NCBI RefSeq assembly: GCF_029835735.1
Contig: NZ_JAOEAL010000001.1
Coordinates: 3,286,001 to 3,350,000, forward strand
Length of the DNA: 64,000 nucleotides
Direction: 5' to 3'
Origin: Shewanella sp. GD04112
GTDB taxonomy: Bacteria > Pseudomonadota > Gammaproteobacteria > Enterobacterales > Shewanellaceae
A model generated the notes under the pieces. That model searched no databases and was not told the DNA's origin. It was given only the letters and a program-made list of their open reading frames with translations. Below are positions 37,153-46,205 of this stretch, piece after piece (positions within the stretch are counted from its first letter, which is position 1; the number at the start of each line of letters is the position of its first letter). Both the position numbers and the translations under genes were made by a program.

Positions 37153-39081
37153 TTAAATTAAACGCTCAACCTCTTGGCGCTCCTTGTTGGCCATAGCAAT
37201 GGTTCGCCAGCCAATAATCCCTATCGCATGCTGCGCTTTATTCACCACGACCAAAAACTCAGTATCCATTTGATTCAGCAGCTGCAATGCATCTTCTGAA
37301 GTGGCGACATCGCTAATCAAAGGCACCGAGTGCTCCATAATTTGATGGGCTTTTTTACGCAGGAATGCCCTGTCGTGTTCCCGCTCCGCCGCCGTACCAA
37401 TCAGAGGGCTAAGCCAATAATCGAGTAAACGCTGAGTGATAACACCGATAATCTTATGATGCTCATCGAGCACCACGGCCACTTTGGCATGGGCTGAGGT
37501 TAATAAGCGTTTAATATCGGCAAGTTCGTGGTCTAGGGTCACAGACACCACAGGATCCAATACCGCTGAACCGATATGGTCACTAATACTCAGTTCACGA
37601 TTGATTAAAATCTCGAGGCAAGTATCGACGATTTCAGAGTCGAATAAAGTGCCTCTTCCCGCCTTTAAGACCTCGGTCATTTTAGCGAGTCCCAAGGAGG
37701 GACGATAAGGACGGTGAGATAAAATGGAGTCAGCCACATCCGCAACGGCAATGATCTTAGCCTCATAAAGAATTGCTTTATCCTTCAAGCCTAAGGGATA
37801 ACCCGAGCCATCGAGTCGCTCATGATGCTGCAAAATCATCTGTTTAATCGGCCATGGGAACTCAACATCCTCAACAATCTCTGCCCCATGCAACGGATGG
37901 GTTTGGATTAATGCGTACTCTTCTTTGGATAGTTTTGAAGGCTTAGTCAAAATCTGCGACGGTATCGCCAGCTTACCAATATCGTGCACCAGCGCGCCGA
38001 TTTTTAGCCCCTCTAAACGCTGCGGCTCAAGTCCGAGTTTCTCACCAATCAGGTAGCTTAATTGTGCCACCGATTTTTGGTGCCCTGCGGTATAGGCATC
38101 CTTAAGTTCTAACGCCTCAGAAATCGCGCTGATAAGCTGAGTTAATGATTGGGATAACTGCTCTTTTTGCGCCTTGATGATTTTGGACTGGCGAGACACC
38201 GCCCTTAAACTTCGTGGAAGCTCAATCGAGTGCCACAAAATACTGGCAAAGGTCAGTAAGGAACGAGCATCGTTACGGCTATAGGGCTCATCACGCCCCA
38301 CCACACACACTATACCCACTAAGCGATTATGGAAAATCATAGGCACAGCAAGATAGCGCTCGCCCAGCAGTAAGCGGTCAAACAGTAGATTATCGGAGCG
38401 ATTGCTCTCTAACTTATTCTGAATAATGGGTTTGTAGTCTTTAACGCATTCTTGCCAGAGCTGACTTTCAAGCTCAGAGGCTTGGGTGTTTTCCTCCACA
38501 AACTCGGCTTGGTTAACCTTAGGCGCAGGATAGTGAGAGCGGGCCGCTAAGGTGAGGGACTTAGATTTATCATTATGCAGCAGGATAAAACCATACTGAC
38601 TGTCCATCAACGCAATCGCCTTGGCGACCGCCACTTTGAACACCTCTTCCTGCGGCGATTGGATCACATCGTCAATATGTTGTAACCAGGCATCACTCGC
38701 TTGGATAGCCCGGCGATAATCGGAATGCAGGCCCTTAATCGGCAATTCTTCATAGTTAATATCGGCAAGGATAAGCTGCCACCCCTGCTCAGGAATGGCA
38801 TATAGGGCAAAATGCACTCGCCTGCCCTGATTATCCCTCAGCACCAGCCCGATGTAGTTATCGGTACGTTGAAGAATATCGCCGCAAAGTTTGGCATTAA
38901 ATTCATCGAATAACTGGCAGATGGGTTGATTGATGATTTGCGCAGCCGAACGTTGGCACCTTTCGTAAAATGCCCGGCTCATGCACTGCACTCGAAACTG
39001 CCGGTCAAGCCGTGCCCAAGAAAGAGGTAAATCCTCAGGCAGGTCTTTAATTCCAATAATGAGACTACGGCTCATAGACAT
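37153..39081 (-). CDS. HD-GYP phosphodiesterase with GAF and tandem CBS domains
   Basis: A 642-aa predicted cyclic-di-GMP phosphodiesterase. The N-terminal ~100 residues look PAS-like, a GAF-like domain covers about 130-300, and the HD-GYP core follows with VHDIGKLAIPSQIL and HHERLDGSGYPLGL (HD and GYP motifs intact). Two C-terminal CBS modules (near 515-560 and 595-640; AVVLDEHHKIIGVIT and LVVVNKAQHAIGIIG) could bind adenine nucleotides. The ATG at 39081 follows AAGGGGTG; the frame extends 16 codons more. No membrane segment, so cytoplasmic. The CBS pair after HD-GYP is a less common arrangement. Confidence 0.87.
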   Translation of the reverse strand: MSMSRSLIIGIKDLPEDLPLSWARLDRQFRVQCMSRAFYERCQRSAAQIINQPICQLFDEFNAKLCGDILQRTDNYIGLVLRDNQGRRVHFALYAIPEQGWQLILADINYEELPIKGLHSDYRRAIQASDAWLQHIDDVIQSPQEEVFKVAVAKAIALMDSQYGFILLHNDKSKSLTLAARSHYPAPKVNQAEFVEENTQASELESQLWQECVKDYKPIIQNKLESNRSDNLLFDRLLLGERYLAVPMIFHNRLVGIVCVVGRDEPYSRNDARSLLTFASILWHSIELPRSLRAVSRQSKIIKAQKEQLSQSLTQLISAISEALELKDAYTAGHQKSVAQLSYLIGEKLGLEPQRLEGLKIGALVHDIGKLAIPSQILTKPSKLSKEEYALIQTHPLHGAEIVEDVEFPWPIKQMILQHHERLDGSGYPLGLKDKAILYEAKIIAVADVADSILSHRPYRPSLGLAKMTEVLKAGRGTLFDSEIVDTCLEILINRELSISDHIGSAVLDPVVSVTLDHELADIKRLLTSAHAKVAVVLDEHHKIIGVITQRLLDYWLSPLIGTAAEREHDRAFLRKKAHQIMEHSVPLISDVATSEDALQLLNQMDTEFLVVVNKAQHAIGIIGWRTIAMANKERQEVERLI

Positions 39082-39266
39082 CAAACACCCCTTCCATGAG
39101 TAATACACTTTGAATGGCATACAATTCAAAGTGTCATGTGACTAGATGATCATGCTTTAAATATTGCAATTAAACATACTGATAGCAAGCGCAGTGCCTT
39201 GGCTTAATCCTAAAGTCTTAACAGACAAGCAGTTAAAGCCTACTTGCCTGTTACTTTAAACTGACG

Positions 39267-40142
39267 TTAAAACACTATGGTTTTATTGCCGTAAACCACT
39301 ACTTGCTCATTTAACACTAGCTGTAACGCTTTACTGAGGACACTTTTTTCGACATCGCGCCCCGCTTTGGCCATTTCGAGTGCGCTGTAACTGTGATCGA
39401 CGGGGATCACATCCTGTTTAATGATCGGCCCTTCATCGAGGCAATTATTCACAAAATGCGCCGTCGCGCCGATGATTTTCACTCCTCGCTCCCAGGCTTG
39501 GCGGTAAGGTGCGGCACCGATAAAGGCTGGTAAGAAAGAATGATGGATATTGATGATACGGTTTGGATATTCGGCGACAAAATCCGGCGTCAGTACCCGC
39601 ATATATTTGGCGAGCACCAGATAATCGGGCGCATATTGCGACACGGCGGCCAATAACGCCTGCTCATGCTGAATTCTGTCGAGCCCTTCGTGACTCACGA
39701 GGTGAAAAGGAATATCAAATTTTTCAACCAATTCCCTTAACACATCATGGTTACCCACCACGGCTGCTATCTCAACATTCAAGCCGCCATAGTAGGCCTT
39801 CATCAACAAATCGCCCAAACAATGGGCCTCTTTGGTGACTAATACTACGATGCGCTTCTTGCCCGCGCTGACCAAGGTCATATGATTTTGGGCGGGTAAG
39901 ACCTCCCGCAGGTCCTGCAGTAATTGCTCGCTATTAAAGTGCCCTTCGAGCTCAGTACGCATAAAAAATCGCCCCTGAGCATTATCCACAAACTCACTGT
40001 TTTTAATGATGTTAAGCTGATGATTGAAGCAAACACTGGTGATTTTGGCGATAAGCCCTTGGGCATCGGCGCAATCCGTCATCAAGATTTTACGTGCTAA
40101 GGCGGGTTGCGCGTTCGATACTTGTTCATGCTGTGACTGCAA
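39267..40142 (-). CDS. purU: Formyltetrahydrofolate deformylase
   Basis: PurU hydrolyses 10-formyl-THF to THF and formate, balancing the one-carbon pool. An N-terminal ACT domain (MTDCADAQGLIAKIT) is followed by a formyltransferase-type domain with NIHHSFLPAFIG near residue 215 and the DEGPIIKQDVIPVDH segment. I favour the TTG at 40142 because AGAGGAG stands 8 nt upstream, giving 291 aa; an ATG at 40169 and GTG at 40193 are in frame but lack ribosome sites. Single gene. Confidence 0.94.
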   Translation of the reverse strand: MQSQHEQVSNAQPALARKILMTDCADAQGLIAKITSVCFNHQLNIIKNSEFVDNAQGRFFMRTELEGHFNSEQLLQDLREVLPAQNHMTLVSAGKKRIVVLVTKEAHCLGDLLMKAYYGGLNVEIAAVVGNHDVLRELVEKFDIPFHLVSHEGLDRIQHEQALLAAVSQYAPDYLVLAKYMRVLTPDFVAEYPNRIINIHHSFLPAFIGAAPYRQAWERGVKIIGATAHFVNNCLDEGPIIKQDVIPVDHSYSALEMAKAGRDVEKSVLSKALQLVLNEQVVVYGNKTIVF

Positions 40143-40298
40143 AATCTGATCTCCTCTATGGTCCCTCATTCGAGTGTGCCATAGCCAATCCACTCACACA
40201 GCATGAAAAGCTTATTTTTTGTGATAAAAAGTGAATTTATTGTGAGTTAACTTTATTAAACACAATAAAGCAGCGATTAATTTCAATAAGATTCAATA

Positions 40299-41780
40299 TC
40301 AGCGCCGAGTATCTAAATAGCGCTGCAAGACTTTGCGTAGAGTTTCAGCCTTGGTGCCATACACCACTTGTACGCCTTTGCCCATCACAATCACGCCCTT
40401 AGCACCGAGCTGGCTGAGTCGCACTTTATTGACGAGCTCAGGGCTGTGCACACTTAAACGTAAACGGGTGAGACAAGCATTAAGCTCGACAATATTCTCA
40501 CGACCACCCAATGCCGCAATGATGGCCCTTAAACTCTCTTTGGCGCCATGGGGTTCATCGGGTTCGAGTCGTCCTGGCGTCTTTAAATTAAATGCCAGAA
40601 TACTGCCCCTAAACAGCAGGTAATAAATCACCGCCGTCAGCGGGCCTAAGAATATGAACCAGCCCGTATTGCGCGACAGCGAAAACAGCAGCGTGAAATC
40701 CACCAGCCCATGGGAAAACACAATACTGTGGTGAATATCGAGCATGATGCAGACAAAATATGCCAGCCCCGACAGCAGCACATGGATAAGAAACAAAAAT
40801 GGCGCCACAAACATAAAGGCGAACTCGATAGGCTCTGTGACTCCGGTCAGCCAACTGGCTGCCGCCGCGGAAAGCATAATACCCGCGACCCGATTACGCT
40901 CTGAGGGATCGGCGCAGCGCCAAATAGCCAGTGCAGCTGCGGGCAGTCCCCACATTTTAATCAAATAACCGCCCGCTAAATTCCCCGCCTGCGGATCGCC
41001 AGCTAAATAGCGCGCCACTTCCCCCCGAACCACTTCCGAATTCTGTAACTGGTATTGGCCAACTTCTAAATAGAAAGGCGCATTCCAGATATGATGCAAA
41101 CCGAGGGGAATGAGTAAACGTTCGAGCGCGCCATAAACACCAAAGGCGATGGCCGGTTTTTGGTAAACCGCCCAGTCGGACACACGCTCGATGAGCAGAG
41201 ATAACGGCGGCCACACATGGGCAAGGATATAACCTAAACCCATCGCCAACGGAATGATCAATAAAGAGGCGCTACGTCGCCCCTCAAAAAAGGAGAAAAT
41301 CGCGGGCAGGCGAATATATTGACTCCAGCGCACGGCAAAGCAAGTCACGCCACCTATTAACATGCCGCCAGCAATGCCAGTGTCTAAGGTTTCCATGCCG
41401 AGTAGCAATTGGGTCGGCAGTTGGTAAAGATCCGCTAAGGCGGCTAAGGTGGCAGTCATCACCCCATAACCAAATACGGCAGTAAAAGCGGCGATGCCTT
41501 GATCGCGGCAAAACCCTATCGCCACCGCCACCGCGAACAAAATGGGCATGATGGCGAAAATCAGTTTGCCAACCGCCAGCATTAATACGGTTAGCACCTC
41601 GGGCATAAAAGGGATTGGGCTCACAGTTAAGCCCAGCATCACACCCGCTGCGGGTAAAATCGCAATCGGAATTAACAGTGCCTGACTTAAGCGCTGGGCA
41701 AATTTAAACCACTGCTGAGTAACGAAATGACCTAAGCGGCGCGTTCGGATTTGACGATTTGATTCCAGCTTTCCAGCCAT
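40299..41780 (-). CDS. PTS glucose-family EIICB permease
   Basis: A 493-aa sugar permease of the phosphotransferase system. EIIC (about 25-390) has roughly ten membrane segments and the PIAILPAAGVMLG start and TGVTEPIEF signature of the Glc family. EIIB (about 405-490) holds the phospho-cysteine in LNACLTRLRLSV near residue 436. There is no EIIA domain and no EIIA or sugar-catabolic gene nearby, so it depends on an EIIA elsewhere and the substrate (glucose, GlcNAc or other) is open. Its first 49 bp overlap the flavodoxin gene in another frame, with no later in-frame ATG before the first membrane segment. Confidence 0.88.
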   Translation of the reverse strand: MAGKLESNRQIRTRRLGHFVTQQWFKFAQRLSQALLIPIAILPAAGVMLGLTVSPIPFMPEVLTVLMLAVGKLIFAIMPILFAVAVAIGFCRDQGIAAFTAVFGYGVMTATLAALADLYQLPTQLLLGMETLDTGIAGGMLIGGVTCFAVRWSQYIRLPAIFSFFEGRRSASLLIIPLAMGLGYILAHVWPPLSLLIERVSDWAVYQKPAIAFGVYGALERLLIPLGLHHIWNAPFYLEVGQYQLQNSEVVRGEVARYLAGDPQAGNLAGGYLIKMWGLPAAALAIWRCADPSERNRVAGIMLSAAAASWLTGVTEPIEFAFMFVAPFLFLIHVLLSGLAYFVCIMLDIHHSIVFSHGLVDFTLLFSLSRNTGWFIFLGPLTAVIYYLLFRGSILAFNLKTPGRLEPDEPHGAKESLRAIIAALGGRENIVELNACLTRLRLSVHSPELVNKVRLSQLGAKGVIVMGKGVQVVYGTKAETLRKVLQRYLDTRR

Positions 41781-42196
41781 TTTATCGCTTCGACCTCGGG
41801 TTCCATGGTTTCACAGGCATCAATTTCAAGACGCGCCACAACGGGTTTGGCGCCTAGCTCGCTGAGCAATTCATCTACCGATTTACCCGCACCACAAAAG
41901 GTATCGTAACTCGAATCGCCGAGTGCTATCACACTGTATTTCAGCTCAGGCAGATAAGGCGCTGTCTCCTTAAGATGATAGTACCAAGGCTGAATATCGT
42001 CGGGTAAATCCCCTTGCCCTGTGGTCGAGGTCACTACCACTAACAACTCATCCTGTGGCGGCGTAAATTGACTAATTTCATTCGGTTGCCACAATTTGGT
42101 GTCATAACCTAGTTCTGTCAGCGCTTTTTCTAAGGTTTCGGCGGTAAATTGTGCGCTACCATACACAGTGCCAAACACCAGATTAACTTTTTTCAT
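41732..42196 (-). CDS. YqcA-type flavodoxin
   Basis: A 154-aa flavodoxin-like FMN protein close to E. coli YqcA in length and in the FGTVYGSAQ (phosphate loop), VTSTTGQGDLPDDIQPW and VIALGDSSYDTFCGAGK motifs. The electron-transfer partner is unknown. It keeps the same neighbourhood as in E. coli (yqcA, truC, yqcC, csrB, syd, queF). Its 3' end overlaps the PTS gene by 49 bp. Confidence 0.9.
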   Translation of the reverse strand: MKKVNLVFGTVYGSAQFTAETLEKALTELGYDTKLWQPNEISQFTPPQDELLVVVTSTTGQGDLPDDIQPWYYHLKETAPYLPELKYSVIALGDSSYDTFCGAGKSVDELLSELGAKPVVARLEIDACETMEPEVEAIKWLESWNQIVKSERAA

Positions 42197-42319
42197 GATA
42201 TACTCCGTGCCACATGCGTAAACGCAACTTAGCTGAAGTTACTTTATTGTGAGGCTTTAGGGCAAGCAACAAGGTAAAAATTTTATAAATCAAGTTATTG
42301 AGCATGAGGAAGCGAACTG

Positions 42320-42493
42320 ATGCGACAGAGCAATAGGCAAAAACACCTCAAGCACCAACATAAAACCACCCAAATTAGACGCAAACATTACTTTCACGCC
42401 GCCCAGCAAAATCTGCAATTCCCGCTAACCGTTCCGGCGGAATACGCCAACTTAGCCAGCTTGATATCCAGTCTCAAACCAACCAGTAGTTAA
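42320..42493 (+). CDS. Hypothetical small basic protein (57 aa)
   Basis: A short frame in the 395-bp gap between the flavodoxin gene and truC. GAGGAA precedes the ATG by about 8 bp. The N-terminal half is very basic and rich in Lys, Arg, His and Gln (MRQSNRQKHLKHQHK...), and the second half is neutral with a plausible helix. I do not recognise a family. It could be a nucleic-acid-binding peptide or a chance frame. The rest of the gap (42197-42319, 42494-42591) shows nothing. Confidence 0.4.
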   Translation: MRQSNRQKHLKHQHKTTQIRRKHYFHAAQQNLQFPLTVPAEYANLASLISSLKPTSS

Positions 42494-42591
42494 GACCGCC
42501 GGATGTTGCAACGAATTGCATGCCACTAAGCAGATAGCCACGATGCAAGCTTAAGTGAGCACACGCCTTAAACGCCCAAACAAGTATTGTT

Positions 42592-43446
42592 TTAAACTGT
42601 CGTCGTTTGCTCTGCAATCAACACACTTGGCTCGCGACAAAGCGCGGCATCGTCCCAGCCCAGTCCGGCAAACACGGTTTCCCATTCTGGCTCAAGCTCG
42701 GTTTCAATACTTAAGCGCTCAAGTGTCACCGGGTGAGTAAAGGTTAACTTCTTCGCAATCAGCCACAATCGATTGATATCGAAATGCGCGCGGAAAAACG
42801 CATTTTGCTTCCCATCGCCGTGGGTGGTATCGCCAATAATCGGATGGCGTAAATGCGCCATATGGCGTCTGAGTTGGTGCTTACGCCCCGTTTTTGGGCT
42901 CAGTTTCACTAACGCGAAGCGGCTGGTTGCATAACGCCCCGACGGATAAGGAATTTCGGTATTTAATAGCGGCTCATATTGAGTCACAGCATCCTGCGCG
43001 GCTTTATCTTGATTGGCAAATTTGTCAGCCACCTCATCCAATTCGACTTTAAGCGCATAATCCAAGATGCCACTCTCGTGCATATTGCCACGCACCAGTG
43101 CCAAATATTGTTTTTCAATACTGTGGTTGGCAAATTGCTCGCAAAGGGCGTTGGCCACCTCACTGCTTTTGGCAAATAACAACACGCCCGAGGTGGGTCT
43201 ATCTAAACGGTGTACTGGAAACACATGACAACCAACCAAGTCACGAGTCAGCTGCATAGCAAAAAAGCGCTCACGCCGCGCTAAGTAGCTGCGATGAACC
43301 AATAATCCCGCGGGTTTGTGGATAGCCACCAAGTGCTCGTCTTGATACAAAACACACAGTTCAGGCGCAGGCTCTGACTGCTCGTCGCTCTCGCTTGGGT
43401 TATATTTATCCTCTGGCATATCCAGCCAATCATCATCTAGGTTCAT
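42592..43446 (-). CDS. truC: tRNA pseudouridine(65) synthase TruC
   Basis: TruC isomerises U65 in the T-stem of tRNA-Ile and tRNA-Asp. The 284-aa protein has the RluA-family catalytic motif HRLDRPTSG with its Asp near residue 81, plus YLALVRG and TGRKHQLRRHMAHLRHPIIGD. A 30-residue acidic N terminus precedes the domain. The start overlaps the end of yqcC by 14 bp. Confidence 0.95.
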   Translation of the reverse strand: MNLDDDWLDMPEDKYNPSESDEQSEPAPELCVLYQDEHLVAIHKPAGLLVHRSYLARRERFFAMQLTRDLVGCHVFPVHRLDRPTSGVLLFAKSSEVANALCEQFANHSIEKQYLALVRGNMHESGILDYALKVELDEVADKFANQDKAAQDAVTQYEPLLNTEIPYPSGRYATSRFALVKLSPKTGRKHQLRRHMAHLRHPIIGDTTHGDGKQNAFFRAHFDINRLWLIAKKLTFTHPVTLERLSIETELEPEWETVFAGLGWDDAALCREPSVLIAEQTTTV

Positions 43447-43768
43447 TTAACAACATATCCAATTCATTCAAGACACCGATTAAAGGCGCTAACGCCGCTT
43501 GTTCAGACCACACATGTTCCGCCATCGGGGCTATCGCAATTTTGCTTGGCAAAGGTTGCCCCGCATCGATAAGGGCTTGCATGCGCGGAATAAAGATAAA
43601 CTGCAACCATTGCTCTAACGACATCAGATCGCAGGCAAAAGGCGCCGTACTGGCCATGGCTTCATCACTGGGCGCACGAGTAGACCAAAGACCGGCACTT
43701 TGTAGCTCGTGGGCAATTTGGGCTAGTTTGGTTTGAGTTTGGCTGTAAAGCATAGATATAAGGTCCAT
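43433..43768 (-). CDS. yqcC: YqcC family protein (DUF446)
   Basis: A 111-aa helical protein matching E. coli YqcC, with the family block LEQWLQFIFIPRMQALIDAGQPLP. The function is unknown. I start at the ATG at 43768 (MDLISMLYS); the frame runs 19 codons further without similarity, and an ATG five codons in is also possible. It is the first gene of yqcC-truC, upstream of the flavodoxin gene, and divergent from the DUF3549 gene. Confidence 0.88.
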   Translation of the reverse strand: MDLISMLYSQTQTKLAQIAHELQSAGLWSTRAPSDEAMASTAPFACDLMSLEQWLQFIFIPRMQALIDAGQPLPSKIAIAPMAEHVWSEQAALAPLIGVLNELDMLLNEPR

Positions 43769-43899
43769 TAAGCCACAGTCATTCGACAATTTAGCGCTGC
43801 GACTGAGGCGATAAAACTGTGGCAATCATACCATCGCGGACAACTTCCCCCTATAATGTCGCCAATTTATTGAGCCTTTTTGATTGATATGGCAGCCAA

Positions 43900-44913
43900 A
43901 TGACTGAAATTACAACGCTTAGCCAATTTTTAACGACAGCCAAAACCCAATTCCAAGTCTATGAATTAGGACGAAGAGTGCAGCACATCGATATGCTGGC
44001 CTTCCATCAAATCGAATCATTAGTCACGCCCTACCCTTACCCCATACAAGGGCATGCCCAATTTGCCATCGTGTTTTGGAATGAGAGCCAACAACACTTT
44101 ATTTGGTTCCTAAAGCTACCGTTAGACGAACAAGGACTGCTCTCGCCTGCGCCGCGCTCACAGTTTATTGAAATGGTATTAACGGCACTGGGGCAAGATC
44201 CGACTCAGCCATTAACCGATGAACAGCAGGATCGCCTCGCTAACAATCCGTTTAGCTTTAAACCCAGCCAAGAAAAACTGGCGGTATTTAACGCCTTAGT
44301 GCGTAAACAGTTAGGGTTAAGCGCCTCTATTCAATATGAATTTGCAGTGCAATATCTCTCGGGACAAATTGCAACGAGTGAATGGCAGCATATTGGCCTG
44401 CAAGGATTGAGCGACGTGTGTGTTCGCCTTGGCGAGTTAGATCACGAGCAGCAACTCCTTGCCAGTTTTGACAATAGTGCGATTGAAGTGCAAATTGCCC
44501 TGTGCCAATGTCTCGAACATCTGCATTTAACAGAAGCGCTTGCCAATAAGCTTTACGCTAAGTTTGTGGCGGCTCCTCCCGAGTACCAAGCCTATTACTT
44601 GCGCGCACTCGCTTCTCATACCGAATTGAGTCAGCAAGCCCTCGCCCATCTTCAACAAGCCGAGCGCTTAGAGGCCAATGAACTCATCAGCATCGCGGGC
44701 CGAAACTGGACCGTATTAAAGCAAGAGCTGAGTCGCAGTATTTACCTGGAAGCACTGGCACGACAACCCCAAGCCTTTTTTAATCAGATCTTTGCTGATA
44801 TTGTGGCGATTCCCAGTTTGCGTAACCACTTATTGGGTGAGTTAAGAAACCCCAATCGGAGTGTTCAACTATCACAGGCCATTGGCGGCTTGTTTAAGGC
44901 TACAAGTAAATGA
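43900..44913 (+). CDS. DUF3549 family protein
   Basis: A 337-aa soluble protein of the DUF3549 family, with no signal peptide or membrane segment. The C-terminal two thirds are helical with HEAT-like periodicity. The function is unknown. It is coupled by a 4-bp ATGA overlap to the next gene. The pair DUF3549-DUF3301 is usually next to yqcC-truC in marine gammaproteobacteria. Confidence 0.78.
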   Translation: MTEITTLSQFLTTAKTQFQVYELGRRVQHIDMLAFHQIESLVTPYPYPIQGHAQFAIVFWNESQQHFIWFLKLPLDEQGLLSPAPRSQFIEMVLTALGQDPTQPLTDEQQDRLANNPFSFKPSQEKLAVFNALVRKQLGLSASIQYEFAVQYLSGQIATSEWQHIGLQGLSDVCVRLGELDHEQQLLASFDNSAIEVQIALCQCLEHLHLTEALANKLYAKFVAAPPEYQAYYLRALASHTELSQQALAHLQQAERLEANELISIAGRNWTVLKQELSRSIYLEALARQPQAFFNQIFADIVAIPSLRNHLLGELRNPNRSVQLSQAIGGLFKATSK

Positions 44914-45296
44914 TGTCAGATCTGCTGTTAATTATTGCGCTAGTTGTGGTTGCGGCCTTCTTTTGGCAATTACGTCAAATGGCAGAATTGAGCCGTATTT
45001 TTGCCGAAAAAGAATGTTGTAGACAAAAAGTACAACTCTTAGCCATCGCAATGGAAACGGCTCGCCCCAGCCTTGGCGGCACGACAGGGATCTGTTGGAA
45101 GGCAAAATACCTATTTGAATTCAGCACCGATGGCATCAACCAATACCGCGGCCATATTTGGATGCTAGGGAAAAAAGTGCAAAAGATTGAATGGCCTATT
45201 TTCCCAGAGCCAGAATGGCAAGAAGCACCAATGGCCAAAGGCAAGTTTGGTGGTTGCGGCAGCCAAAGTAGCTGTAGCTCGGGCAAATGCCATTAA
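44910..45296 (+). CDS. DUF3301 family membrane protein
   Basis: A 128-aa protein with one N-terminal membrane segment (about residues 4-20) and a soluble domain. The domain ends in a glycine/serine/cysteine-rich tail (FGGCGSQSSCSSGKCH) that may bind metal or form disulfides. It matches DUF3301; the function is unknown. ATG overlaps the DUF3549 stop (a second ATG follows immediately). Confidence 0.78.
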   Translation: MMSDLLLIIALVVVAAFFWQLRQMAELSRIFAEKECCRQKVQLLAIAMETARPSLGGTTGICWKAKYLFEFSTDGINQYRGHIWMLGKKVQKIEWPIFPEPEWQEAPMAKGKFGGCGSQSSCSSGKCH

Positions 45297-45407
45297 GCGA
45301 TTACAGTGTAAAGCTGGACTGAATAGATAACGCCGAGCTGTATGGATAACACTAAGCCATAGCTCGGCTCTACATCCGTACTCAATCAGCTTAATCTGCA
45401 CGAATAC
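45297..45407. other. Gap between the DUF3301 gene and the first Csr RNA terminator
   Basis: A short convergent gap. A diffuse inverted repeat (AGCTGT/AGCTCGGCTCTAC region) is present, but no gene or clear terminator for the plus-strand operon. Confidence 0.3.
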
Positions 45408-45444
45408 CAAAAAAGAAAGGGCGTGGTCATAAGACCACGCCCTT
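45408..45444 (-). terminator. Intrinsic terminator of Csr RNA copy 1
   Basis: A perfect stem GGGCGTGGTC/GACCACGCCC (45419-45442) with a 4-base loop, followed on the minus strand by TTTCTTTTTT. Confidence 0.95.
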
Positions 45445-45850
45445 CTGTTCTCTGTTAAGCTATCCCGCTATTTTCGTGCTCCCTGCACCATCCATGCGTC
45501 AACTTGCGTCCTGCATCATCCCTGTTCAATCCGTGATATTTCCCTGTACTCAACGTACTTCCCTATCTCTTGGCGTTCCTTTTACCAAGCTTGCTCTTTC
45601 CTGAGCGGTTCCAGCATCATCCGTGAAATAGGTTCAGTAGCATCCTTTCTATTGCACTCCATGTGCCATTGCAATCCTGTGCAATTAGGCTATCTATCCC
45701 TGATAGTCTTTCCTTCCGTGGTTCGCATCGCTTTCATCCTGAAAGTCTCTCCTTACCACTCCATCAGTGTTTAGTCCTTAAACACTGTCCAGTCATCCTG
45801 ACTGCTAACTTCCTGTTCGCTGTAGTTCCGTCTACAAATGAATTCTACGA
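45409..45850 (-). ncRNA. csrB: CsrB-family CsrA-sponge RNA, copy 1
   Basis: On the minus strand this ~440-nt stretch has no convincing reading frame but carries about 26 GGA motifs by my count (around 7 expected by chance), mostly as CAGGATG, AAGGA or AGGGA in hairpin loops. Perfect examples are CTTTCAGGATGAAAG (45731-45745), CAGTCAGGATGACTG (45790-45804) and a 9-bp stem with GGA in the loop at 45766-45786. This is the layout of CsrB/CsrC, which titrate the translational repressor CsrA. The 3' end is an intrinsic terminator. The 5' end is placed near the CGTAGAATT motif shared with copy 2. It lies between yqcC and syd, the location of csrB in E. coli. Confidence 0.9.
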
Positions 45851-46003
45851 CAGCCATGGCAGGGCGGCTTTCGCAAAAGATAAAAATGTAAGCCGCCATA
45901 TTAAGTTCATAATAGAAAAAATTTCTTAACATATTGATTAGATGTGACTCACCTAAAACTAGGTAGTCATTGTCAGTCAAAAAACTTACAAATCACTTAC
46001 AGC

Positions 46004-46025
46004 CTTGTGAGATATATCTCACAAG
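46004..46025 (-). promoter_or_regulatory. UvrY/GacA-type activator site of Csr RNA copy 1
   Basis: The core TGTGAGATATATCTCACA (46006-46023) is a perfect palindrome, extended by two more paired bases on each side. It fits the TGTRAG-N6-CTYACA box bound by BarA/UvrY (GacS/GacA) response regulators at csrB/rsmZ genes. It lies 157 bp upstream of the CGTAGAATT motif, nearly the same distance as at copy 2. Confidence 0.82.
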
Positions 46026-46204
46026 AAGTCGGGCAATTTATGCCATTGGAAGGCACAAACATTGATTTATCCCGAGACGTTTAAACACTGCAAAGGAAAT
46101 AACGACCGCATAAAAGAGTAAAAATCGTCCGCTATATTTTATTTTCAGATATACCGCACGTAAAAGTGGACATTATGACGTACCGTAAAAAAAGGCGTAG
46201 GAGA
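46026..46204. other. Spacer between the two Csr RNA units
   Basis: About 180 bp, AT-rich. It separates the activator site of copy 1 from the terminator of copy 2. No gene or further motif seen. Confidence 0.5.
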
Positions 46205-46205
46205 A

